A stretch of 64,000 nt of DNA, taken from the NCBI RefSeq assembly GCF_900497805.2, contig NW_020954576.1, forward strand, positions 67,298,061 to 67,362,060, given 5' to 3'. The notes under the pieces are model-generated. The model did not search any database, was not told where the DNA came from, and saw only the letters and a program-made list of their open reading frames with translations. The stretch is from Vombatus ursinus (taxonomy: Eukaryota > Chordata > Mammalia > Diprotodontia > Vombatidae). How positions within the stretch are numbered: position 1 is the first letter of the stretch; each line of letters starts with the position of its first letter. Of the stretch, positions 1-10,210 are shown one piece after another. Position numbers and translations under genes: made by a program.

Positions 1-87
1 CTGGGTTTTCCTGAATAGAGTTGTAATTGACTATGGCAGAGAACTTCAAGTCTATTTTTTTAAATTTTTATTTATTTGTTTGTGTAG
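1..87. other. End of RYR2 intron 47
   Basis: Last 87 bases of the intron before exon 48. A T-rich tract from about 53 to 85 leads to the acceptor TGTGTAG at 81-87. Confidence 0.85.
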
Positions 88-208
88 TTGATCCATGCTG
101 GCAAAGGAGAGGCTATTAGGATCAGGTCTATTCTGAGATCCTTAATTCCACTGGGAGATTTGGTGGGAGTTATCAGCATTGCTTTCCAGATGCCAACAAT
201 AGCTAAAG
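88..208 (+). CDS. RYR2: RYR2 exon 48 (about residues 2408-2448)
   Basis: 121 bases: 40 codons plus one base, starting in phase with [20 protein letters not shown] and ending [10 protein letters not shown]. This is part of the HD1 (BSol1) helical solenoid in the cytosolic shell of the channel. The Arg codon AGG at 124-126 corresponds to human R2420, a site of reported CPVT substitution, and is kept here. The acceptor is TAG at 85-87 and the donor is AAAG/GTAATA. The last base joins the AT of exon 49 to make Asp2448. The frame is fully open. An antisense ORF covering the same bases is a shadow. Confidence 0.96.
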
Positions 209-489
209 GTAATATTGTTCTTTGGAATACAGTATTATGTTGAATAACAAAATGCCTGATAGAACTTTTTTTTCTGGTAGAAGTACACAATCAAGGATTC
301 TTTGAAGATATTTAGAGCTGTATAATTTACAAAGTTCTTTCCTCATTATATTACAGATTTAATTTGATTTCTAGTCTAATCACATGTAATTTTTCATATT
401 TCAGATATTCTGTACACAAAAGGAATTACATATGTTTTAATATCCCTATTATGTTGTTTTTCCTTGGTCTCTTAACCTATTAGTGCTCT

Positions 490-600
490 AGGCGACTCTC
501 TAAGATTATAAATTGAAGAGGTGTTGATCTACAAAGTGTTCTCATCTGAGCATTTCCCGTGTCAGTGAAATCTTAGGTCCAGTCCCTGACCCCTACTATC
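490..600 (+). repeat. CORE-SINE 3' fragment (Ther/MON type)
   Basis: The order GACTCTCTAAG, ATTATAAATTGAAGAGG, then a GTGAAATCTTAGGTCCAGT-like stretch near 565-583 is also seen at 18715-18810 and partly at 39030-39120. It is the 3' half of a marsupial CORE-SINE family. The copy is old and has no target duplication that I can see. Confidence 0.45.
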
Positions 601-747
601 CTTTAATCTTCTCTTTTCTAGTTGACTATAGTCTTCCAATTTGTCTTCTTTTATAATTTATCAGTTAAGATTGTTTTATTCCCAAATTATTGACTTTTTT
701 GACTATCCCATAGTTGGAAGGAAAAATTTTCATTTGGGTTTTCACCC

Positions 748-1192
748 TGCTTAACAGGCAAAACCCAGGACAAAAGAGAATTCGAAGCATTTTATTATAA
801 GCATGTCAAGGAAGTAGCACCTTCATGGGCTGATCCCTGAAAATCAGCAATGGCTTCAAAGTGGGGACAACTTTTATACGTAACTTTAAGATAATTCAGA
901 TAGGTATACCTCATCAAAAGAGGTGGAAAAGGGGAGGGTAGATACCCCCCACCAAGAGCATGGTGGCAAGGAATGAAGGATGGCCCTTGTGGGCCCTACC
1001 CCAAAATGGAGTCCTTGGGAGGAACTAATAAATGGGAAAAGTGGGCCACAGAAGTAGATAGTGAAGGACAGAAGTATGTCCCAAGGGTGAGAAGGCCACA
1101 GGTGCTCAGGGAAGTCCAGAATGAGAAGACAGCTAAAAGATGGGGGCCAAGTCCAGAGAGTTATTGCAGGGGTGTGCTGCTAAGTGTTAACA
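748..1192 (-). mobile_element. Solo LTR-like relic, antisense to RYR2
   Basis: The ends are nearly inverted (TGCTTAACA at 748 and a TGTTAACA-type end at about 1185-1192). On the minus strand a TATA-like TATAAAAG (near 872) is followed downstream by AATAAAA (near 791), the order expected for U3-R of a retroviral LTR. No internal retroviral region adjoins it, so it looks like a lone LTR fossil. The family is not assigned and no clear target duplication was seen. Age unknown, probably old. Confidence 0.4.
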
Positions 1193-1384
1193 ACAGTCAA
1201 AAAACATATATGTAGCATACTTCTAAGTTTAATTTGCGTTATTAGCCCTTTTTTTTTAATAACTTCTTAAGTCTAGAGTAGGCAATCAACAAAGTAGTAA
1301 ATCAATCCCTGATTTGTAATGTTTGCTAATTTCTGAGGTATAAATGCTTATGCTGACAATTTAACAGTTGGAAAGACTTGACTC

Positions 1385-1615
1385 CTAAACAGCCCTGGGG
1401 ATGGGAAACATTTATATAGTGCTTAACTACATTGTATTTGATCTCTACAACAACTGTACAAGTCATGTTATTGTACCTGCTTTGATGAGGAGGAAAGGCT
1501 CACGGAGATAAAATTACTTGTTCCTGTTTACATAGCCAGTAAGTATCAGAGACTAATTTGAACCCAAATCTTCTGTTTCCAAGTCTGATACTTAATCAAT
1601 TATGCCATAATGCTT
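1385..1615 (-). repeat. CORE-SINE/MIR-like copy
   Basis: Read on the + strand: a TTTATATAGTGCTT head, a GAGGAGGAAAGGCTCACGGAGA stretch, CATAGCCAGTAAGTATCAGA, then TTTGAACCCAAATCTTC. This is the reverse-complement order of a MIR/CORE-SINE. It is diverged. Confidence 0.55.
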
Positions 1616-2204
1616 AATAGTTAATGATCAAATACAGTGATCCAGGACAGTTTCTTGCAAGATCGTGAATTTCTTCTACAGTACTCCTAATAAGTGGTTA
1701 TAAATATTATAAGGTCATAAAGAGGTAAAGGCATCTAATAAAAGAGTAGAGGCAAGATTCAGAACTTTTAAGCCCAGCACTCTTTCCACTCTTCCTTAGT
1801 GATCAGCAAGGAAGAGAGAGAAGCAAGTTAGTTGTAGAGAAATGGAAATTCACTATTCCTCTTGGAAAGTGAGAAGCATAAAGTTTTACATAGACCAGAA
1901 GTTCTTCTTTTTTTTTTTCTTGGTCATAAGGTAGGATAAGACACAGGGAACAAAGGACAGAGAACTAGGTAGAGTGCTTTTCCCTCCTAGAATTCTCAGC
2001 AGCAATTAGAAAAATCTTACCCAGGGTAAATTAAAGCCTACTGTAGAGAAAAAACCTAAAAAGATTGTTTAAGCCCATGATCTGTAGCTGTATTCATGTA
2101 TCTGAAGCACTACTTTTTTTTTTAATGATTCAGGGTCAGTTGGAAGAAGTATTCTATTATCAGAATTATAGAATTTGATTAACAAAAAGAATCCCCACCA
2201 TAAC

Positions 2205-2865
2205 ACACCCAAAAAGTGGTTGTCCAGCTTCTGTTTTAAACCCTCTAAGGAAGGGGGATCCATCCCATCTCAAGGCAGGCCATTCCATTTTTTGACAGCT
2301 CTAAATGATAGGAAAGATTGTTTTATTTTGTTTTGTTTCACTACATCAAGCTTAAATGTGCTTTTTTTCAGCTTCTACATAGTGAACCAGCTCCTATCAT
2401 CTGGAGATCAGCAGACTAAGTCTAATCCCTCCTCCTCTTGGCAGTTCTTCAAATACTTGAAGAAAACTAACATGTTCCCAAGAGGTGTCTTTAGGCTAAA
2501 TATGCCCGGTTTTTACAACCAGTCTTCAAATGGTGTGGCCTCTAGGCCCTTCACTTTTTCCTCATCTGGACACTCCCCAGTTTATTGGTTTACATAAATC
2601 ATGGTACCCAGAACTGAACATATAGTTCTTAGGTCTGGAAAAGGAAGAGTACAATGGGACCTTCCTTTTCCTGGAAAATATGCCCCACTTAATGTAGCCC
2701 AAGATCACATTTGTTTTTTTTGGCTGGAACATCACATTATTGATTCGTACTGATTTTACAATGTACCAAAACTCACACATCTTTTTCAGAACTATTGAAA
2801 ATCCATGCCCCCACCATTTTATAGGTGTGAAGTAATGAGAGAAATTATTATTAATAACCAACAAT
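2205..2865 (-). mobile_element. CR1/L3 LINE fragment, antisense, 3' part
   Basis: The + strand reads as the reverse complement of a CR1/L3 3' region: GGCAGGCCATTCCATTTTTT, ACAGCTCTAAATGATAGGAA, CTCATCTGGACACTCCCCAG, GGTACCCAGAACTGAACAT, AGTACAATGGGACC, and TTGGCTGGAACATCACATTA. It continues after an interruption at 3375-3700. The short ORFs on both strands here are by-products of this LINE and not host genes. Confidence 0.75.
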
Positions 2866-2879
2866 CTGAGGAAATCCAG

Positions 2880-3335
2880 TGTTTGCCCCTTTTTCTGTAG
2901 TCCTCATTTCAAACTTGAGTCTCTTGAAGGACATTACTGATAATGAGATTGAATTAACCCTCCTCAGTCCTGATCAGACCCCACCCAACCTTACAGGAAT
3001 TTAATCTAAGGTGGGGAAGTCCATTGTGCTTTATTCAGGTTTGGGTGGGGATAAATTCTTAGATTAGATTGCCCAAGACTTGGGGGTACTTTAGAAGTAA
3101 ATGACACATTCATAGTTCATTAGAATAGGTACCAGCCCCTCATTGTAGTATTCATTCTTTCATTAATTGTTAAACAATCAGAGTTGATTGCCACCCTCAG
3201 GTTCACCCACTCTTCCAAGGGCATATAAACTGTGAGCCCAACTCCATGAGGGGTCTTTGGCGTTCTACAGTGCCACTGACCTCTTTTATTAAAATGACAT
3301 TATTAATAAAATGACTAATTACCCAGAAATTATGT
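2880..3335 (+). mobile_element. LTR-like insertion inside the CR1/L3 copy
   Basis: This block interrupts the CR1/L3 copy. It has a TATA-like GCATATAAACTGTGAGCC at about 3221-3238 and A-rich poly(A)-signal-like sequence near 3290-3310, the arrangement of a lone LTR in sense orientation. The boundaries are approximate, the family is not assigned, and no internal retroviral sequence is present. Confidence 0.35.
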
Positions 3336-3374
3336 CTCTCAAACTTTTTAAATGTCACAGTAGTTTTTTTTTAA

Positions 3375-3700
3375 TAACTAAATGGAAGACTTTATATTTA
3401 TTCCTATTGAATTTCATCTTGTTAGCGTTATCACAGTACTTCAACCTGTCAGGAGACTTTTGAATCTTGACTCAGTCATCCATTGTGTTACTTAGCTTGC
3501 CTAATTTTATATTATCTATATATTTGATAAGCATACCATCTAGGCCTTTATCCAGACATCGATGAAAATGTTAAACAGCTTAGGGCCAAATATAGATTAC
3601 TGAGGTACTTTAATGGAGGCCTACTGCCTCATAGATACTGAAACATTAACAACTTTTCTTTGAGTCTGGCTAGTCAGCCAGTTCTGTATTAATTCACCTC
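3375..3700 (-). mobile_element. CR1/L3 LINE fragment, antisense, reverse-transcriptase end
   Basis: Continues the copy at 2205-2865. The + strand shows GAATTTCATCTTGTTAGCG, CAACCTGTCAGGAG, TTTGATAAGCATACCATCTA, GCCTTTATCCAGACATCGAT, AATGTTAAACAGCTTAGGGC and GGCTAGTCAGCCAGTTCTGT. These are the reverse complement of the CR1/L3 stretch that covers the end of reverse transcriptase and its 3' side. Confidence 0.75.
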
Positions 3701-4310
3701 CTTATCACTTCTTACTTAAACTATTGCAATAACCTGCTAGTTAATCTCCTTCTTTCTAGCCTCTCCCCACTCCAGTCTATCCTGCACTCAATTCCTAAGG
3801 CATTCTTTCAATGTTACTTCCTCTATAAACACCAATGGCTCCCTATTGCCTTCAGGACCCAATAGAAGATCCTCTATTTTACTTTTAAAGCCCTTCACAA
3901 TCTGGCCCCTTCCTACCTTTCCAGTCTTCATACATTTTACTCACCTCCACATAGTCTATGATCTACTACACTGGGCTTTTTGCTATTTCTTACACACTTT
4001 CTATCACTTTCTAACTCCATGCATTTACACTGGCTCCATTCCTTGTCTGGAATGGTTTCCCCTTCTGAGGGCTAACTCCTAGCTTCATTCAAATCCCAGC
4101 TCAAATTCTAGCTTCTGAAGGAGGTTTTTTTTTTTCCTATTTTTTTCCAGCTACTGGTGCCTTCCCTCTAAAATTGACACTTCCATTTACATTGTAGATA
4201 TCTTATAGATGCAGTTGTCTCTACCATTAGAATCCTTGTGCTTCTTGAGAGCACAGTGCCATGCATATACTAAATGATTAATAAATGCTTGCTCACTAAC
4301 TGACTAGAAC
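3700..4310 (+). mobile_element. L2 LINE 3' end, sense
   Basis: In order: CACCAATGGCTCCCTATTGC, AGCCCTTCACAATCTGGCCC, CTTCCTACCTTTCCAGTCTT, TTCAAATCCCAGCTCAAATT, CTTGAGAGCACAGTGCC, and TTAATAAATGCTTGCTCACT near the end. This is the usual order of an L2 3' region. The 78-codon ORF at 3846-4082 is L2-derived. Confidence 0.75.
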
Positions 4311-5306
4311 CTTGCAGAGTTCGTGTTCTATTGCCATAGCCTTTGAGAATCCACTCTTCACTAAAGAAATAATACAGCGGGGAAGGGATGAGGGGAGGAT
4401 GAGAGACAGTGTTAGATGAAGACAGAGAGACAAATAGAGACACAGAGAAAGACAGCAGAGTGTGATAGATAATGGACTGGTTTGGGAGTTATAGAAGACT
4501 GTAGAAGTCCTGTCCCTGACTTATGATAACTATGTGACTTTGGCAAGTCACTTATTTCAATACCATAGGAAATAACTAAGTCTGTAAATTACAGACAAGT
4601 TGTTGTTCCACATTGGTGGAGGGAATTTCTGTGCTGAAAATTCTCTCATATTGATAAAATCCCAGGACTCTTTCTGTCCTTCCAAATATAATGTGGAGAA
4701 TATCATGGAAATAAAAATAAACAAATAAGTTGTTATTCGTAGACTCATGATACCTCTGTAATAATTTTGTAGCTTTACGAAAAAGTTTTGCACACACATA
4801 CACTTACACCCACACACACATAGGAGATAGAAAGGAACCTTGTATTTTAGTTGTAGATTAAATATAACATTTATATAAAAATGAAATGAATAACTCTGTA
4901 ATTAGTAGAAATGCATTTCCATGATTCTCTTTACATAATCCACAGTTTTATTTTCATTTCACCTTCTAGATTCTATTTCTATTTCTATTTTTGTTTTCTC
5001 CAAATATACATTCTGGAAATTTATTGAATACGTCTACTTTATTCCTTTTACTGTATCTTTTTCATGATCTTTCCCTATTAAACATCACATTTCATTTTTT
5101 TTTTTATATGAGTCCTGACACTCAAGCACATTTGTCATGGATAATGAAAATAATGATTTAACTTATCTTCCTCAGTAACTTTTATTGTAGTCTTAGATAC
5201 TTAAGCTATTTTATATTACACATAACATAACTCTCTCAGAAGCTGGCATCCCAGTCTCCTCCACATGGGCAGATATCAGAGATATTCAGTGTACATATTA
5301 GGCTCC

Positions 5307-5309
<3 letters not shown>

Positions 5310-5346
<37 letters not shown>
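5310..5346. repeat. (CA)n microsatellite
   Basis: About 18 uninterrupted CA units. Confidence 0.95.
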
Positions 5347-5347
<1 letters not shown>

Positions 5348-6463
5348 TCTTTTTAGTCTTCTTATTCCTTCTCCTCTATTGTAATCCTTGCTCAGTTATT
5401 TGAGAAAACTCTCTCCCTTTCTCTTTCTTTTTCCTGTCACTTTCCCTCTCCTTCTCTCTCTTTGTATCATCTCTTTATTTTCCTTTAATGAAATCCAAAA
5501 TGACCTTCTCAGGGCTGGTAAATGTAATGATTGTGCTAGTAACTATGGAAATGACATTAGACAAATTAAAGCCTTCAAGGGAGATTTAGGCAGCTGATAG
5601 TACACAGAAATACTTGATAGTACTTCTCATAGAGTTACTTGATAGAAGTTCTTGATAGTACACAGAAGTACCATTTATAGCATCCATGTTAGTTTACATC
5701 TCCTTTTTCCTCTTTTAATTAAATTTGATTTTCCTAGATCTGTGGAACCAATACATACACACACACACATGCTCACATGCATGCACATGCATGCACACAT
5801 ATAAAGAGATAAAAATACACACATGTACACCAACAGCATTTTAAAATAAATTTTAAGAAGGTTATATATTGTTTTTCTATTCTTAGTAATCTTGCCTTCT
5901 ATTTTTTTTTTTTTACTGCAAATGAAAACTTTTAACTACATCATGGGTTAAGTGGGTTTTTATAAGCTCTTCTGGGCAGCTAACCATCATTATACAGTTG
6001 TTGATATAGAAAAAAAAATGTTTGTAGTTCCAACTTACTTTTCCTAGATCTCTGGAACAATTTATGCATACATCCATGTGATCTCTTTCTCTCTCACACA
6101 CACATATATATTGAAATTCTTTATAAATTATAAGATGTTGTGTATTGAAAAGTATGAAGTTTTGGAACTTAAACCACTTGTGGGCTGGTGAGTCCTATAA
6201 TCTTCTCTCCTTTTACAGAAATGATCAGTAGGATTTTGACTTTGTTTTATTTTTTCTACCATTGTCAGAATTAAATAGAATTCTTTTTTGCCAAACTTAC
6301 TTAAACAGTCAACGTGTTCTTTATAAAATGGACAATAAACTAGTCAGTTATGAGAGTACTTTTGTTAAATAGAATTTTTAAACTTATTGTGTATTCTAGC
6401 ACTCAGGAAATTGTGTTTCTCCTAATGGTTTGATTTCTTTTGGTGTCAATAATATCTGAAGGC

Positions 6464-6635
6464 GGGGCAGCTAGGTGGCGCAGTGGATAGAGCACTGACC
6501 CTGAAGTCAGGAGGACCTGAGTTCAACTCTGGCCTCAGACCAAACACTTTAGAATTACTAGCTGTGTGACCCTAGGCAAGTCACAACCCCAATTGCCTAA
6601 AAACAAAAAAACAAAAAAGCAAAAAAACAAAAAAA
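6464..6635 (+). mobile_element. tRNA-derived marsupial SINE with 10-bp target duplication
   Basis: Starts GGGGCAGCTAGGTGGCGCAG and has GTGGATAGAGCACTG, GGAGGACCTGAGTTCAA (A and B box positions of a tRNA-type pol III promoter), CTAGCTGTGTGACCCTAGGC and an A-rich tail broken by C. It is flanked by direct repeats ATCTGAAGGC at 6454-6463 and 6636-6645. Good preservation of ends and duplication suggests a fairly recent insertion. The family resembles the marsupial WSINE/MAR groups; the exact name is not certain. Confidence 0.9.
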
Positions 6636-6796
6636 ATCTGAAGGCAAGCCCAAAAAAATTTTTTTCAAGTCAGTGGCTAGAAAAATTAAATAATCATTTT
6701 ATTAATTTTTAAACTTTGAAAAAAGAAGGAACAAGAGAAGTCCTATAGTATCTCACCTCCAGATAACCTTTAATATTGTTGTTTTCTCTCTTTTAG

Positions 6797-6966
6797 ATGG
6801 AAACGTGGTGGAACCTGACATGTCAGCAGGGTTTTGCCCAGATCACAAGGCAGCCATGGTTTTGTTCCTTGACAGGGTTTATGGAATTGAGGTTCAAGAT
6901 TTTCTCCTTCATCTTCTTGAGGTTGGCTTTCTGCCAGACCTGCGAGCTGCTGCTTCTTTAGACACG
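6797..6966 (+). CDS. RYR2: RYR2 exon 49 (about residues 2448-2504)
   Basis: 170 bases beginning with the last two bases of the Asp2448 codon and then [20 protein letters not shown], ending RAAASLDT in phase. It belongs to the HD1 solenoid. The codons for R2474 (AGG, 6874-6876), V2475 and L2487, which are CPVT positions in human, are all the human residue. Acceptor TTTTAG at 6791-6796; donor ACG/GTAACA. Confidence 0.97.
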
Positions 6967-8112
6967 GTAACAATTAAAAAATCTGACTATTCCAATTTGA
7001 TCACTTGTTCCACCTCATTGTTTGGGGAAGTGAAAGATGACTCTACCTCCACAAATTGGGGAAAACAAGAAAACTGAGATTCTTTTTTTCCCCCAAAAAA
7101 TTAACCTGTCTCTTAAAAACAAGCAACTTTTTCTATCTTTCAAACATTTTAAAGTGTTAAGAATTTATACTATTTAGGTGGGCATTTTGAAAAGCAGAGT
7201 TTGGTGACAGAGTAATAATATACATGATTATCATATTACTCTTAAGACAAATTGGCTCTCTTGTCACATATATTGATTGGCTTTCATGGAAGATATGTTA
7301 AAAGATTATTTAGTTGTATGTTAACGCCCATACTGAAATTCTAAGTGGTGTATCAATAGTTGGGACAATATCTTTTATATTTTTAGGTAAAAGAACTTTT
7401 TATATCTGTAAAGAAAGTCAATTTCAGGTGGATATAAATACTGTTATAAGGGTCATAATATTAATAGAACAAAAATGAAATCACACACAATTAAAGATGT
7501 AAATTCTTTTTTGTCTTTTGCAAGAACTGTTATGTTTGACTTTATATTCCCATTGTCTAGTACAGTGCTTTGTATGTAGTAGGTACTTGTACTTAATAAA
7601 TGTTGTTCAAATCAAATTGTATATACAAATTTCTGAAAATAAATGAAATAACTAATGTATAGTAAAGAATTAATCTTTGACTTATTCTAATGGAGGCAAT
7701 ATGATCTTATAAATATGTTACTAACATAAAACAAAAGACAATCCAAAAAAAATTATGTTTGTGAAATGCAATTAGAGACACACATATATACACACTTGTT
7801 TTGGTACCTATCGTGCCCCACTTTTAATTTAGTCCCACTGTTCATGATTCTTGACTTGGTAGAATTCATGGGAAGAGGGAAGAAAACCCAGGAACCTATG
7901 GATAATCCATTTATACTTAATTGGAATCTGATTCTGTCTCAATTTTCTTAAATTAGAGAATTAAACAATCATGCATATCACAATGAAGTACATCTGTATT
8001 TATTCTTTCTTGAGTAAGAGAATTAATGAATCTCAGTAATAGTTTGTTCTTTCTCTCCTTAATGTCCTGTGCCATACCTATACAATTCATTGGTGTTCAA
8101 TTCATTTCATAG
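6967..8112. other. RYR2 intron 49
   Basis: 1.1 kb. I see no clear repeat apart from a short L2-like 3' end around 7545-7610 (CATTGTCTAGTACAGTGCTT, then AGTAGGTACTTG and AATAAATG). The acceptor tract before 8113 is weak in pyrimidines and ends TTTCATAG. Confidence 0.7.
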
Positions 8113-8333
8113 GCTGCTCTTAGTGCCACAGACATGGCCTTGGCTCTCAATCGGTATCTTTGCACTGCAGTCTTGCCTTTGTTGACAAGGTGTGCTCCTC
8201 TTTTTGCTGGTACTGAGCATCATGCTTCACTCATAGACTCACTGCTTCATACTGTGTACAGGCTATCCAAGGGCTGTTCTCTTACAAAAGCTCAGCGGGA
8301 TTCCATAGAAGTCTGTCTTCTCTCTATTTGTGG
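8113..8333 (+). CDS. RYR2: RYR2 exon 50 (about residues 2505-2578)
   Basis: 221 bases: [20 protein letters not shown] through [10 protein letters not shown] plus two bases of Gly2578. Alpha-helical HD1 sequence rich in Leu and Ala, with no membrane segment. Donor GG/GTAAGTA is close to consensus. A SINE lies only 41 bases downstream. Confidence 0.97.
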
Positions 8334-8374
8334 GTAAGTAAAGAATTAATTCTGTATTGAATTTTAATTTTTCT

Positions 8375-8521
8375 TTTTTTTTTTTTTGGCTAGGCAATAG
8401 GGTTAAGTGATTTGCCCAGGGTCACACAGCTAGTAAGTGTCAAGTGTCTGAGGCCAGATTTGAACTCAGGTCCTTCTGATTCCAGGGCCAGTGCTCTATC
8501 CATTGCATCACCTAGCTGCCC
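8375..8521 (-). mobile_element. Marsupial SINE, antisense, with 17-bp target duplication
   Basis: The + strand begins with a T-run, then TTGCCCAGGGTCACACAGCT, CTGAGGCCAGATTTGAACTC, GTGCTCTATCCATTGC and ends CACCTAGCTGCCC, the reverse complement of the tRNA-headed SINE. Perfect direct repeats TGAATTTTAATTTTTCT flank it at 8358-8374 and 8522-8538. The intact duplication suggests a relatively young insertion. Confidence 0.92.
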
Positions 8522-8831
8522 TGAATTTTAATTTTTCTAAGGAAAAGTTATTATTAGTGCTCTGTTAATATATTCATTAATGATATTATAAAGTATTAAA
8601 TTTATTTCTGCTCAAGTGGGAAAGTGCTATTAAATCAACTTAATCCTAGCGACAAATTCCGGAAATAGCAATGCTTTTTCTCTGAACTTATTGAAATGCT
8701 TTGGTCATTTGTATTACGTTAATTTTTCCCTCCATTTTTCTCCTCCTAATTCGTATTTGCTTCTTCCTCCCTCTGACTCCTTTCTACATTGATGCTTATT
8801 AGTACATTTTTCAGTGGATGGTTGAGGGATT

Positions 8832-8854
8832 TGTGTGTGTGTGTGTGTGTGTGT
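8832..8854. repeat. (GT)n microsatellite
   Basis: About 11 GT units. Confidence 0.9.
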
Positions 8855-9343
8855 AACAATGCACAGTAATATTTTTCTATCTGTTATTTCTGAGGACTGT
8901 TTTTAAATTTGATTGAGAATTTCAGCGAGCTTTCTGGGACGGGGAGAGAAATGAAAGGGTATTTTGTAGCTTCTGTACATGGGTGATGATTAAAAGATAG
9001 AGATACAAAAATTGAGGATATACATAAGTTTATTATAAATAAAATATGAAAGGCACTGACTATAAAATTTTAATATTATATGTTTTGTGGTATATTACTA
9101 ATGTGAAACCATGTTAACTTCAACTTCCTGTTTTCATTTTTGTTTGTTCTCATCATGTTATTCTGTGACAAAAATTACTGATAGTTAATTCTCTAACCAA
9201 TTAATTCCACCTAATTTGGCACAGATTCTGTACTTGAAGTTAAGTGGTCTAGATAAGAGTTCTAGCTTATATTATGAATTATAATAGGTGCTTAAATGAA
9301 AGTATATTTTATTTCACTGTTAAAATTATGATTGTTCCAACAG

Positions 9344-9434
9344 CCAGTTGAGACCTTCCATGATGCAACATTTGTTAAGAAGATTAGTTTTTGATGTTCC
9401 ATTATTAAATGAACATGCTAAGATGCCTCTTAAG
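9344..9434 (+). CDS. RYR2: RYR2 exon 51 (about residues 2578-2608)
   Basis: 91 bases. The first base completes Gly2578, then [20 protein letters not shown] and [10 protein letters not shown], 30 codons ending in phase. HD1 solenoid helix. Acceptor CAACAG; donor AAG/GTAAGT, near consensus. Confidence 0.97.
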
Positions 9435-9904
9435 GTAAGTGTGAGCAAAGTTTACAGTTAAATGGTCACTTGTACCATCCTATTCTACTTCCTATAGAGT
9501 AATAATTTTCTAATACTTTTTTTCTAAAAGGCTTTCCTCAGAATAGATAGTTGATAGTAAAAACAAACAAAAAACCATAACTCGTATGTAGACAAACAAG
9601 AAAAGCAAATTTCAGTGATAGCTATGAGATGAATTTATCTTTTTACATTAAGATCTCTAATACATCTTGTCTATTAACCATACTTTGTTCATTTGTGTGA
9701 GGTACATGTGGGCTGTTTTGCTTTTTTTTTTCCTACTTTCTTTCATTTCTGCAACAGTCTTCTTTATCACATATTCCAGGCTTCAGTCAAATGTGCTTTT
9801 AATTACTTCTTATTAAGCATATTAATGGCCCAAGAACTTATATTTTAACCTTTGTCACATTTCCAAATTTTTCTCAGATACTGTCTTTTTATCTGTTCTT
9901 TTTT

Positions 9905-10210
9905 TTTTAAAACAATTTGCCTTTAGCTTCTAAAGCCTTGATCTTCTATTAAAACCAGCAATGAAAATATCACCTGTTCTTCTAAAGTCTTCAGTTTCTT
10001 GCCTAAGACTTCATAATCCCTGGCAATGCTTTTTAGGTTCCTTCTAGGTCTATTTTTTGCCCCCAGATGAATCACTAGTTGACAGAGGCTATTAAGCTTT
10101 TCTTCATCTTTCAGATAAATGGCCCAGGAAAAAAACAAACCTATTTTATTCAAGTTAATTTCTCCAGATGCTTTGGTATCCCGCAGCAGAAAGTTAATAA
10201 CCACAACTAA
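9905..10210 (-). mobile_element. LINE ORF1 remnant with SGNH-hydrolase-like segment (CR1/L3 type)
   Basis: A 93-codon minus-strand frame (9923-10204) contains LCQLVIHLGAKNRP, LKSIARDYEVLGKKLKTLEE and QVIFSLLVLIEDQGFRS. This pattern (a hydrophobic strand ending in G-x-N, then a helix with a DYxxLGxxLK pattern, then QVxFSxxxPV) is what I know from the SGNH/esterase domain in ORF1 of CR1-group LINEs. I infer that it is a LINE remnant and not a host gene. It lacks the block I Ser region and the C-terminal D-H pair. The assignment is from memory of the pattern only. Confidence 0.45.

Larger units (their letters stand above)
209..6796. other. RYR2 intron 48
   Basis: 6.6 kb intron. It holds a CORE-SINE 3' fragment near 490-600, an antisense LTR-like relic at 748-1192, an antisense CORE-SINE near 1385-1615, an antisense CR1/L3 copy with a nested LTR-like piece at 2205-3700, a sense L2 3' end at 3700-4310, a CA microsatellite at 5310-5346, CA/TGCATG-rich DNA near 5755-5830, and a SINE with target duplications at 6464-6635. 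I see nothing recognisable in 1620-2200, 4320-5290 or 5850-6450 apart from short local repeats of TTGATAGTAC at about 5597-5665. The acceptor tract is TTTTCTCTCTTTTAG. Confidence 0.85.
8334..9343. other. RYR2 intron 50
   Basis: 1.0 kb with an antisense SINE at 8375-8521 and a (GT)n run at 8832-8854. Otherwise nothing recognisable. Acceptor GTTCCAACAG. Confidence 0.8.

Noticed and set aside
2175-2864. ORFs of 100-140 codons on both strands
   Set aside because: They lie in an antisense CR1/L3 LINE 3' region and read no known protein.
5755-5830. TGCATG motifs in CA-rich DNA (also at 44330-44345)
   Set aside because: They are by-products of CA/GT microsatellites and lie far from any exon, so they are not counted as splicing enhancers.
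6464-6560. tRNA-like sequence with A and B boxes
   Set aside because: It is the head of a dispersed SINE with target duplications and an A tail, not a tRNA gene; the same holds for the copies at 23998, 42968, 46211 and 59468.
9923-10204. 93-codon minus-strand ORF as a host antisense gene
   Set aside because: Its pattern fits a LINE ORF1 domain and there is no promoter, splice context or start support.
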